Assembly (NCBI RefSeq): GCF_036227225.1
Contig: NZ_CP109444.1
Span: 2,647,501 to 2,711,500, forward strand
Reading direction: 5' to 3'
DNA: 64,000 nt
Origin: Streptomyces sp. NBC_01478
GTDB taxonomy: Bacteria > Actinomycetota > Actinomycetes > Streptomycetales > Streptomycetaceae
Shown here: piece after piece, positions 33,393-40,483 of the stretch
Position numbering within the stretch: position 1 is the stretch's first letter
Layout: every line of letters begins with the position of its first letter
Position numbers and translations under genes: made by a program
Notes under the pieces: model-generated
What the model was told of the DNA's origin: nothing
What the model saw: only the letters and a program-made list of their open reading frames with translations
Database searches by the model: none

Positions 33393-34870
33393 CCCCGCCA
33401 CCACCTCAAGAGCCGCTGCCACGCGCCCAGTTGGTGCACCGGCTCCGGCGTCGCCACCGGCTGGGGCGGAGCGGTCGGCTCGGGCACCGGAACCGCCGCC
33501 GGTGTCGGGTCCGGGTCGGGCGTCATGCCGACGTGCCAGGTGTGGCGGGGTTGCGGGACCGCCGCGTGGCCGGGCTTGACCGACACGTCCTGCTTCGGCT
33601 TCGGGGCGAACTGCACCGGGAGTTCCACCAGATGACGGGAGGCGATGGACGCCGTCCAGCTCAACTCGTCCTCGTCGCAGTCGAGTTCGATGTCCGGCAG
33701 CCGCATCAGCAGCGCGTCCACCCCGGTGTCGGCGATGGCGCGGCCGATGTCCTGGCCGGGGCACTCGTGCGGGCCGCCGCCGAAGGCCAGGTGGGAGCGG
33801 TTGCCCATCATGTTGGCCTTGAGGTCGGGGCGTACGCGGGGGTCCACGTTGCCCGGCGCCGGTGCGAAGAGCAGGCCGTCGCCCTTGCGGATGCGCTGGC
33901 CGCCCAACTCCGTGTCCTGCTTGGCGAAGTAGGCGAACACGGTGGAGAACGGCGGCTCGTCCCACAGGGACTGCTCGACCGCCTCCGGCACCGTCATCTG
34001 CCCGCCGTTGAGCTGCGCGCGGAAGCGCGGGTCGGTGATGACCATGCGCAGCGCGTTGGCGAGGAGGTTGGTGGTGGCCTCGTAGGCGGCGAAGAGGACC
34101 AGCCGCAGGTGCTCGCGGACCTCGTCGTCGCTGAGCCCCGCCGGGTGGGCGAGGAGGTGGCTGGTGAAGTCGTCCGCGGGCTGGGCCCGGCGCAGCACGG
34201 TGAGCCGGCTCAGCGCGTCCATGACGTACTGGTGGCTGACGATCGCGGTCGCGGTGCCCTTGAGGGCGTCGCGGGCCGCCTCCACCATCTGCTCGTTGTA
34301 CTCGTCGGCCATGCCGAGGATCTCGCACAGCACGGCCATCGGCAGGTGCTCGCAGAACTGGCCGACGAGTTCCGCGTGCCCCTGTTCGCAGAAGGTGTTG
34401 GCGAGGATCTGGGTGTAGCGGTTGATGTGCCGGCGGATGCCGCGCGGGTCGATGGTCGACATGGCGCCGGTCACCGCGCCGCGCAGCCGCAGGTGTTCGT
34501 CGCCCTCGGCGTGCGAGGCGATGGGCTGCCAGGCGATGTGCGGCATCAGCGGGTGGTCGGGTTTGACCATGCCCTCGCGCAGCGGCGTCCAGATGCGACT
34601 GTCCCGGCTGAACTGCGAGGGCGTGCGCACCATGTGCAGGTTCTCGGTGTGGCCCAGGACGACCCAGATCGGCACGTCGTCGTGGAGCAACACCGGTGCC
34701 ACGGCGCCGTGTTCGGCACGGAGTTTCTCGTAGAGGGCGCCCAGGTCCGCCGCTTCGGGGCCGAACAGCCGGTGCAGTCCCCCGGGCCCCTGGCCGTGTG
34801 CGGGGCAGCCGGGTGGCGGACCGAGCCTGGTGTCGTCCGTATCGGTCGGGGAGTGAGGTTCAGGCGTCAC
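33386..34870 (-). CDS. rarE: Conservon cytochrome P450 lacking ExxR (RarE/CvnE type)
   Basis: P450 of 494 residues. Heme ligand Cys370 lies in FGGGPHECPGQDIG and the I-helix oxygen site in FAAYEATTNL. The K-helix, normally ExxR before the Asp/Glu-Pro-Pro, reads EQSLWDEPP at 299-307, so both Glu and Arg are replaced. This matches the CYP157 family, known to lack ExxR; S. coelicolor CYP157C1 has, as I recall, the same EQSLW. After residue about 430 there is a Pro-rich tail ending WQRLLRWWRGY. Last gene of the kinase-roadblock-DUF742-GTPase-P450 conservon, 52 bp after the GTPase. Substrate unknown. Confidence 0.93.
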   Translation of the reverse strand: MTPEPHSPTDTDDTRLGPPPGCPAHGQGPGGLHRLFGPEAADLGALYEKLRAEHGAVAPVLLHDDVPIWVVLGHTENLHMVRTPSQFSRDSRIWTPLREGMVKPDHPLMPHIAWQPIASHAEGDEHLRLRGAVTGAMSTIDPRGIRRHINRYTQILANTFCEQGHAELVGQFCEHLPMAVLCEILGMADEYNEQMVEAARDALKGTATAIVSHQYVMDALSRLTVLRRAQPADDFTSHLLAHPAGLSDDEVREHLRLVLFAAYEATTNLLANALRMVITDPRFRAQLNGGQMTVPEAVEQSLWDEPPFSTVFAYFAKQDTELGGQRIRKGDGLLFAPAPGNVDPRVRPDLKANMMGNRSHLAFGGGPHECPGQDIGRAIADTGVDALLMRLPDIELDCDEDELSWTASIASRHLVELPVQFAPKPKQDVSVKPGHAAVPQPRHTWHVGMTPDPDPTPAAVPVPEPTAPPQPVATPEPVHQLGAWQRLLRWWRGY

Positions 34871-34922
34871 AGTGATCGCTCCGAATACTGAAGTGGATCC
34901 GGTGTCAGGGGAGTTGGGCGGG

Positions 34923-35543
34923 TCAGGTCAGCGAGCCCGTCATCGCGAGGGAGTGCAGGAAGCGCATCAGGGTCATCAGGACGTCCCGGCTGGAGGCGCG
35001 GCGGCGCGCGTCGCATTCGATGATGGGGATGTCCGGGGACAGGTCGAGCGCCGTACGCAGGTCCTCGATGGGGTAATGGGGGCCGTCCGGGAAGGAGTTG
35101 ACGGCGATCACGAACGGCACCCCGCGCTCCTCCAGCCGTCCTATGACGTCGAAGCTGACTTCGAGGCGCCGGGTGTCGATCAGCACCACCGCGCCGAGGG
35201 CACCCTCGAACAGCCCGTTCCACAGGAACCAGAAGCGTTCCTGGCCCGGGGTGCCGAACAGGTACAGCACCAGTTGGTCGGTGATGCTGATGCGGCCAAA
35301 GTCCATCGCGACGGTGGTGGCCGTCTTGCTCTCCGAGCCGTAGTTGTCGTCGACGCCGACGCCGGCCTGCGTCATGGTCTCCTCGGTGGTCAGCGGCCTG
35401 ATCTCGCTGACCGAACCGACCATGGTCGTCTTGCCGACCCCGAAGCCGCCGACGATCACGATCTTCACCGCGGCCTGGGCCGTGTGCGGGAGATGGTCCT
35501 CGGTCCGCGGACCCGTGATGGTGTCAGAGCTTTTGAAGTCCAT
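34923..35543 (-). CDS. rarD: Conservon small GTPase (CvnD/RarD)
   Basis: MglA/Ras-like GTPase of 206 residues: P-loop GGFGVGKTT with Lys38, a switch I Thr in the TTEETMTQAG region, G3-like FGTPGQERF, and G4-type AVNSF in place of NKxD, as usual in this family. It is the last of the four core conservon proteins and overlaps the DUF742 gene by 20 nt. Homologues in S. coelicolor act as a G-protein-like membrane complex affecting aerial mycelium formation. Confidence 0.93.
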   Translation of the reverse strand: MDFKSSDTITGPRTEDHLPHTAQAAVKIVIVGGFGVGKTTMVGSVSEIRPLTTEETMTQAGVGVDDNYGSESKTATTVAMDFGRISITDQLVLYLFGTPGQERFWFLWNGLFEGALGAVVLIDTRRLEVSFDVIGRLEERGVPFVIAVNSFPDGPHYPIEDLRTALDLSPDIPIIECDARRRASSRDVLMTLMRFLHSLAMTGSLT

Positions 35544-35949
35544 GCATCACCGCTTCGAGGAGGGAACGGTCGGGGAGCGCCTGGCGGACGATCGGGGCGC
35601 GCGCCTGGACCAGTTCGGCCGTCAGCAGCTCGGTGAGCAGGACGGTCACCACGCTGTACGGCAGGTTGAGATAGGCCGACAGCTCGGCCACGGACAGGGG
35701 GGCGATACAGAGCCCGAGCAGCGTCGCCTGTTCGGGGGTGGCCGACTGCGGCGCGTCGGAACGCGCCACGATCAGCGTGACCAGGTCGAGTTCGGCCCGG
35801 TCGCCGTCCTCGGTCGCGCCGGTGAGCACGTACAGCCGCTCCGGGATCTTCCCTTCGCCCTGTTTCCTGGCGGGCTCGCCCGGTTTTTTCGCGGGCTCGG
35901 GCGGCGGTTCTCCCTTGGGATGTCGCCGCTGGCGTTGCGGAGGAGTCAT
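35524..35949 (-). CDS. rarC: Conservon DUF742 protein (CvnC/RarC)
   Basis: Protein of 141 residues. A charged N-terminus (PKGEPPPEPAKKPG) precedes the DUF742 winged-helix-like domain: RLYVLTGATEDGDRAELDLV, then LCIAPLSVAELSAYLNLPYS and LLEAVMHGLQKL. The frame extends upstream over the roadblock gene; the ATG at 35949, overlapping that gene's stop as ATGA, is the natural start. Function within the conservon complex is not defined. Confidence 0.92.
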   Translation of the reverse strand: MTPPQRQRRHPKGEPPPEPAKKPGEPARKQGEGKIPERLYVLTGATEDGDRAELDLVTLIVARSDAPQSATPEQATLLGLCIAPLSVAELSAYLNLPYSVVTVLLTELLTAELVQARAPIVRQALPDRSLLEAVMHGLQKL

Positions 35950-36353
35950 ACGGTCTGCCCGTTGCGCCTCGGCGGGCTGGTGAGGTGGGCGCCGATTCTG
36001 ACGACGAGGTCGCGCATGCGGTTGCTCATCAGGCCGGGTTCGGCGACCACGTCGGACAGGACGGCCAGATAGGCGTTGGCGCCCGCGGCCATCAGATAGA
36101 AGTAGCCGCCGTTGATCTCGATGATGACCATCTTCATCCGGCCGTCGCTGCCCGGGATCTCGGAGGCGACGGCGCCCGCCAGGCTCTGCAGTCCGGCGCA
36201 GGCCGCGGCGACGCGGTCGGCGGCGTCCGGGTCGCCGCCGTAGCGGGCGATGCGCAGCCCGTCGGCGGAGAGCACGACGATCTGCTGGATGCCGGGCACG
36301 CCGTCGGCGAGATCCTTGAGCATCCAGTCGAAGTTGGCGCGCTGCTGGATCAC
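35946..36353 (-). CDS. rarB: Conservon roadblock/LC7 protein (CvnB/RarB)
   Basis: Roadblock/LC7 (MglB-like) protein of 135 residues: FDWMLKDLADGVPGIQQIVV, then VLSADGLRIARYG, and the strand MVIIEINGGYFYLMAAG. Such proteins dimerise and regulate the partner GTPase, here RarD. The GTG start overlaps the kinase stop (GTGA) and its stop overlaps the DUF742 ATG, so expression is tightly coupled. Confidence 0.94.
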   Translation of the reverse strand: MIQQRANFDWMLKDLADGVPGIQQIVVLSADGLRIARYGGDPDAADRVAAACAGLQSLAGAVASEIPGSDGRMKMVIIEINGGYFYLMAAGANAYLAVLSDVVAEPGLMSNRMRDLVVRIGAHLTSPPRRNGQTV

Positions 36354-37936
36354 TTGAGGTCCCCCTCGTCGTCGGCCTCGACACGGGCCGGCTCGGTCTT
36401 CTGGGTGAAAGCGGTCGGGTCCGGGTCACCCTTGAGGCCTTCCATGAACGCCTCGACCCACAGGCCCGGTTCGGGTTCGTCCTTCTTCTCCGGCTCGGGC
36501 TCGGGCGTACCCCAGGCGGAGCGGGCCTCCCGCGCGGCGGCCTCGGCGCGCTCGGCGGCGGCCTGTTCGGCGTACCGCTGGGCGAGCGGGACCTTGACCC
36601 GGCTGCGGCGCTGCGGCAGGCCGCCCGCCGTCCACTCGGTGACCTCGGGAACCTCGTCCTCCATGCTCACCGAGGCCGGGATGCGCGGGCTCGTGGGGCG
36701 GCGCCGCTTGATCGTGCGCTTGGGGCCGTCGACCGCGCCGAGTTCGGCCTTGGGCATGGCGGTGGCGCCGATGCCGTGGGCGAGTCCGGGTGCGGTGCCG
36801 GGGGTGAGCATCTCGCTGGGCACGATGAGGACGGCGCGGACGCCGCCGTAGGCCGAGGCACGCAGCGAGATCTGCATGTTGTACGTCGCGCAGAGCCGGC
36901 CGACGACCTGGAGGCCCAGGCGCGGGCTCTCGCCGAGGTCCTGGAGGTCGGTGCCGGCCTTGGCGCGCTCCAGCATGCCCTCGGCGCGGGCCCGGGACTC
37001 CTCGCTGAGGCTGACGCCGCCGTCCTCGATCTCGATGGCGACGCCGGTCTGCACCTCTACGGCGGTGACGTGGACCTTGGTCTGCGGGGGCGAGTAGCGG
37101 GTGGCGTTGTCGAGGAGTTCGGCCGCCGCGTGGATGACCGGCTCGACGGAGATGCCGCGGATGTTGACCTTGGCGATGGAGTGCAGCTCGATGCGCCGGT
37201 ACTCCAGGATGCGGGACATGGCGCCGCGCAACACGCTGTACAGCGGCACCGGTTCGGGCCACTGGCGGCCGGGGCGGCCACCGCCGAGCACCGAGATGGA
37301 GTCGGCGAGCCGGCCGATCAGCGCGGTGCCGTGGTCGATGCGCAGGAGGTCGTCGAAGACCTCGGGGTTGCGGCCGTGGTCCTCCTCCATCTCCCGGAGT
37401 TCCTTGGCCTGTTGGTGGACGATGGCCTGCACACGGCGGGCGATGCTGACGAAGGAACGCTGCGCGGAGTCACGCATGTTCTCCTCGCGCTGCACGATGT
37501 TGAGCACGGTCCTCAGCAAGTCGCGCTGCGGCTCGGGAAGTTGCCGCCAGTCGGGATCGGCGTCCACGACTTGGCGAATCACCTCTCCGGGGGATTCTCC
37601 GCTGCTGAGCCGGTAGAGCGTGGCGGGCAGGATCTCCTTGCCGAGGCGGACCGTCTCCAGGTTCTGGTCGGCGATCCGCCGTTCCAGATACGCGGTGTGA
37701 CGGTCGTGCTCGGCGCGCAGGTTCCGCAGGTTGCGTCCGCGGCGTACCGCTTCGGCCGCCGTCACGATCACCAGGAGTGTGGCGACGGCGCCGCACCAGC
37801 CGACGGCGATCCGGGCCGGCCCCGCCACCAGGGCGACGGCGGCCCCGGTCGCCGCGGCCATCACTATGGCAGGCGGCAACAGCACGCGCGCGTAGGGAAG
37901 TTCACGGCCACCGGGAGGCGATTGAACACTCACCAT
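36350..37936 (-). CDS. rarA: Conservon membrane histidine kinase-like protein (CvnA/RarA)
   Basis: Protein of 528 residues with two N-terminal transmembrane helices (LLPPAIVMAAATGAAVALVA and CGAVATLLVIVTAAEAV) and a short loop. A coiled helical region follows, then a HATPase domain with AAELLDNATRYSPPQTKV (N box) and EIEDGGVSLSEESRARAEGM. The canonical H box is missing: the helix before the ATPase has SFVSIARRVQAIVHQQAKEL, so autophosphorylation may not occur. A disordered tail of about 110 residues follows. ATG 37936 has AGAGGG upstream and is preferred over the longer frame. First gene of the rar-type operon. Confidence 0.92.
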   Translation of the reverse strand: MVSVQSPPGGRELPYARVLLPPAIVMAAATGAAVALVAGPARIAVGWCGAVATLLVIVTAAEAVRRGRNLRNLRAEHDRHTAYLERRIADQNLETVRLGKEILPATLYRLSSGESPGEVIRQVVDADPDWRQLPEPQRDLLRTVLNIVQREENMRDSAQRSFVSIARRVQAIVHQQAKELREMEEDHGRNPEVFDDLLRIDHGTALIGRLADSISVLGGGRPGRQWPEPVPLYSVLRGAMSRILEYRRIELHSIAKVNIRGISVEPVIHAAAELLDNATRYSPPQTKVHVTAVEVQTGVAIEIEDGGVSLSEESRARAEGMLERAKAGTDLQDLGESPRLGLQVVGRLCATYNMQISLRASAYGGVRAVLIVPSEMLTPGTAPGLAHGIGATAMPKAELGAVDGPKRTIKRRRPTSPRIPASVSMEDEVPEVTEWTAGGLPQRRSRVKVPLAQRYAEQAAAERAEAAAREARSAWGTPEPEPEKKDEPEPGLWVEAFMEGLKGDPDPTAFTQKTEPARVEADDEGDLK

Positions 37937-38200
37937 GTATGCCCTCTGAAGACAGGTCGGCTGGGGGGACGGGGAGAAGCCGGGGGGAGCTTCTGTATCT
38001 TTTGGCATGTTTGGGAACAAGCGCACGAATACAGCCCAACTCGGTGCGCTGCGGGCGAGCTTAGTCCGACCGGATCACCGCTGTGTCATATTCGGCAAGG
38101 CCCTGAAAAGGGACATGCGAGAGGAGTACCCTCAGTCCATTTACACGCTCCGCTTCCATTCGAACACATTGCGTAGCGAAAAATGGACATGCGAAAGTCA

Positions 38201-38218
38201 CTCACCGTAACGGGTGAG
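38201..38218 (-). terminator. Short hairpin after the TetR gene
   Basis: CTCACC (38201-38206) pairs with GGTGAG (38213-38218) with a 6-nt loop, 3 bp past the TetR stop; TTTC follows on the minus strand. The rest of the 284 bp up to the kinase start is comparatively AT-rich, with GGACATGCGA repeated directly at 38111 and 38185. It probably contains the rar promoter. Confidence 0.5.
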
Positions 38219-38220
38219 GT

Positions 38221-38856
38221 TCAGCTTCCGGCGATCCGCAGCGCGGCGTCGGCCGTCGCCTCCGCGAAGGCGGACACGGGCCGCTCCGGGTCGGAACGAT
38301 GGACGAGAATGACGCCCTCGATCAGCCCGAACACCAGATCCGTGCGCAGCTCCAGCTCGCTCTTGGCGAGCGCCCCGCCGGCGGCCGTCGCGGCGAGCAA
38401 CTGCCGGTAGGCGTCCTTGAGTTCGGCGCGTACGGCATGGAAGCCGGCGAAGCGTTCGGCGCGCACCTCGGGCAGCAGATAGAGCCCGCCGAGGTTGTGC
38501 GAACCGCCGCACAGCAGCTCGACGTCGGTACGGCACAGCTCCCACAACCGGCCCTCGGCCGGGGTCGCGTCGTCCGCGAGCAGCTCCCGGGCACAGGCCA
38601 GCGAGGGCGTGACCGTGGACTCCAGGAGGTCCGCGAGCAGCTCCTCCTTGCCGGAGACGTAGTGGTACATCGACGCCTGCCGCATGCCCGCGCGCTCGGC
38701 GACGGCCCGCGTGGTGGTGGCCGCGTAGCCGCGGGTGGTGAACAACTCGGCGGCGGCACGCAGCAGTTCGTCACGCGGGGACAGTCCGCTGTCCGGCCGC
38801 TGATCGGCCCGCGGCCGGCCGACCCGACGGCCCCCCTGCGCACCCGTTGTCCCCAT
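38221..38856 (-). CDS. TetR-family regulator of the urea/guanidine regulon
   Basis: Repressor of 211 residues. HTH at about 25-70: RDELLRAAAELFTTRGYAAT, then TTRAVAERAGMRQASMYHYV with SGKEELLADLL. The C-terminal ligand/dimer domain includes WELCRTDVELLCGGSHN. The frame runs on to 39099, but the ATG at 38856 with a GAGG site is the sensible start. It is divergent from the DUF1989-carboxylase-allophanate hydrolase operon, with a perfect palindrome in the 185 bp between, repeated before the APC permease at 30.1 kb. Simplest model: it represses all three units and is released by urea, guanidine or a derivative. Confidence 0.9.
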   Translation of the reverse strand: MGTTGAQGGRRVGRPRADQRPDSGLSPRDELLRAAAELFTTRGYAATTTRAVAERAGMRQASMYHYVSGKEELLADLLESTVTPSLACARELLADDATPAEGRLWELCRTDVELLCGGSHNLGGLYLLPEVRAERFAGFHAVRAELKDAYRQLLAATAAGGALAKSELELRTDLVFGLIEGVILVHRSDPERPVSAFAEATADAALRIAGS

Positions 38857-38977
38857 GCGTTCGATCCTCGCACACAGCCCCGCACACCGGATGCCCGGCG
38901 AACCACCGGCGATCTTCGTGAGGGCTCGGTAACCGAGCGGCAACACCCGGGCAACTCCGTCGACCCGACCGCCTCCT

Positions 38978-39001
38978 AATTTCTGTCGAGCGACAGAAAT
39001 G
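38978..39001. promoter_or_regulatory. TetR-type operator of the urea/guanidine operon
   Basis: Perfect palindrome ATTTCTGTC, 4 nt (GAGC), GACAGAAAT, 41 bp upstream of the first DUF1989 gene and between it and the TetR gene. The half site CCTAATTTCTGTC is identical to that at the APC permease. TAATTT again overlaps as a possible -10. Confidence 0.88.
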
Positions 39002-39041
39002 TCGTACGACCGAGACGTCCCCGCAGCCGGAGGTCCCCGCG

Positions 39042-39866
39042 ATGGCGACAGCGACCACTTACGGAGCCCGCGCCCATGCCCGCGCCCAGGAGGGCACACG
39101 GGCCGAGTCCATGCCCGTCGTCCCGGCCGCCGACTGGCCGGCCCCGCCCTGCGAGGCGGGCCACCTGGTGTGGGCCGAGACGGTCGCGGGCGGCAACTAC
39201 ACGCACCGCGTCCTGGCCCGCGGCACCGAACTCCGCCTGACCGACCTGCGCGGCGACGCCTGCGCCCATCTGCTCCTGTACGCGGCCGACCGCCCCTGGG
39301 AGCGCCTGAACGTCGCCGACACGGTCAAGGTCCAGTGGAACGCCTACCTCGGCGAGGGCCAGCTCCTCCTCTCCGACCAGGGCCGCGTCCTCGCCTCCCT
39401 GGTCGCCGACACCTCCGGCCGGCACGACGCCCTGTGCGGGACCTCCACCCTCGCCCGCAACACCGAGCGCTACGGCGACGGCACCCCGCAGTCCGACTCC
39501 CCCGCCGGCCGCGAGCTGTTCAAACTGGCCGCCGCCAAGAACGGCCTGGAGCCCCGCGACCTGCCACCGTCCCTCTCCTTCTTCCAGGGCGTCGAGGTCC
39601 GCGACGACGGCTCCCTCGACTTCACCGGCTCGACCGGCCCCGGCGGCAGCGTGACCCTGCGCGCCGAGCAGGACGTGACCGTACTGATCGCGAACGTGCC
39701 CCACCCGGTCGACCCGCGCGACGACTACGTCAGCACCCCGCTGGAGGTGCTGGCCTGGCGCGCCGAGGCCACCGGTCCGGGCGACCCGCTGTGGGAGGCG
39801 ACGCCCGAAGGCCGCCGCGCCTTCCTCAACACCACCGAATTCCTTGCCGCGAGGGGGCTCATATGA
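39042..39866 (+). CDS. DUF1989 urea carboxylase-associated protein 1 / carboxyguanidine deiminase subunit
   Basis: Protein of 274 residues of the DUF1989 family. Core strands include GTELRLTDLRGDACAHLLLY and EGQLLLSDQGRVLASLVADT, with HDALCGTSTLARNTERYGDG. These were long called urea amidolyase-associated proteins; homologues (CgdA/CgdB) are now known to form carboxyguanidine deiminase, which converts carboxyguanidine to allophanate. It is the larger, first-encoded subunit, and lacks the NPCNG cysteine motif of its partner. ATG with AGG upstream; the stop overlaps the next start as ATGA. Confidence 0.87.
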   Translation: MATATTYGARAHARAQEGTRAESMPVVPAADWPAPPCEAGHLVWAETVAGGNYTHRVLARGTELRLTDLRGDACAHLLLYAADRPWERLNVADTVKVQWNAYLGEGQLLLSDQGRVLASLVADTSGRHDALCGTSTLARNTERYGDGTPQSDSPAGRELFKLAAAKNGLEPRDLPPSLSFFQGVEVRDDGSLDFTGSTGPGGSVTLRAEQDVTVLIANVPHPVDPRDDYVSTPLEVLAWRAEATGPGDPLWEATPEGRRAFLNTTEFLAARGLI

Positions 39867-40483
39867 AGACCGCGACCGTCCCGGCGCGCGCCGCCTGGTC
39901 CACCGTCGTCCGCACGGGCGAGACCCTCACCATCACCGACCTGCACGGCAACCAGGCCGTCGACTTCCTCGTCTACGACGCCCACGACACGTCGGTCCGC
40001 TACAGCGCCCCCGACACCATCCACGCCCAGGGCAACCTCTTCCTCACCACCGGCAGCGTGCTGATGTCCAACGAGCACACTCCGCTGATGACCGTCACCG
40101 CCGACGAGGTCGGCCGGCACGACACGGTCGGCGGCGCCTGCTCCAAGGAGTCCAACACCCTGCGCTACGGCCATCACACGTGGTCGCAGCACGCGTGCGT
40201 GGACAACTTCCTCGCCGAGGGCGCCAAGTACGGCCTGGGCAAACGGGACTTGGTCTCCAACATCAACTGGTACATGAACGTGCCGGTCGAGAAGGACGGC
40301 ACCCTCGGCATCGTCGACGGCCTCTCCGCCCCGGGCCTGAAACTGACCCTGCGCGCCGACCGCGACGTCCTGGTCCTGGTCTCCAACTGCCCCCAGATCA
40401 ACAACCCTTGCAACGGCTTCGAGCCGACGGCCGTGGAGATGACGATCGTTGAGGCGGCCGCCGCCCAAGGGGACGCGGCATGA
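39863..40483 (+). CDS. DUF1989 urea carboxylase-associated protein 2 / carboxyguanidine deiminase subunit
   Basis: Protein of 206 residues, paralogous to the previous one: TITDLHGNQAVDFLVYDAHD, then GSVLMSNEHTPLMTV and HDTVGGACSKESNTLRYG. Unlike its partner it has Cys in GGACSKE and again in NCPQINNPCNGFEP, so it may carry the catalytic or metal site of a heteromeric deiminase. The start overlaps the upstream stop and its stop overlaps the carboxylase ATG, which fits stoichiometric synthesis. Confidence 0.87.
   Translation: MKTATVPARAAWSTVVRTGETLTITDLHGNQAVDFLVYDAHDTSVRYSAPDTIHAQGNLFLTTGSVLMSNEHTPLMTVTADEVGRHDTVGGACSKESNTLRYGHHTWSQHACVDNFLAEGAKYGLGKRDLVSNINWYMNVPVEKDGTLGIVDGLSAPGLKLTLRADRDVLVLVSNCPQINNPCNGFEPTAVEMTIVEAAAAQGDAA

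Noticed and set aside
38007..38210. 67-codon frame in the rar upstream spacer
   Set aside because: AT-richer non-coding composition, overlaps the presumed promoter, no ribosome site.
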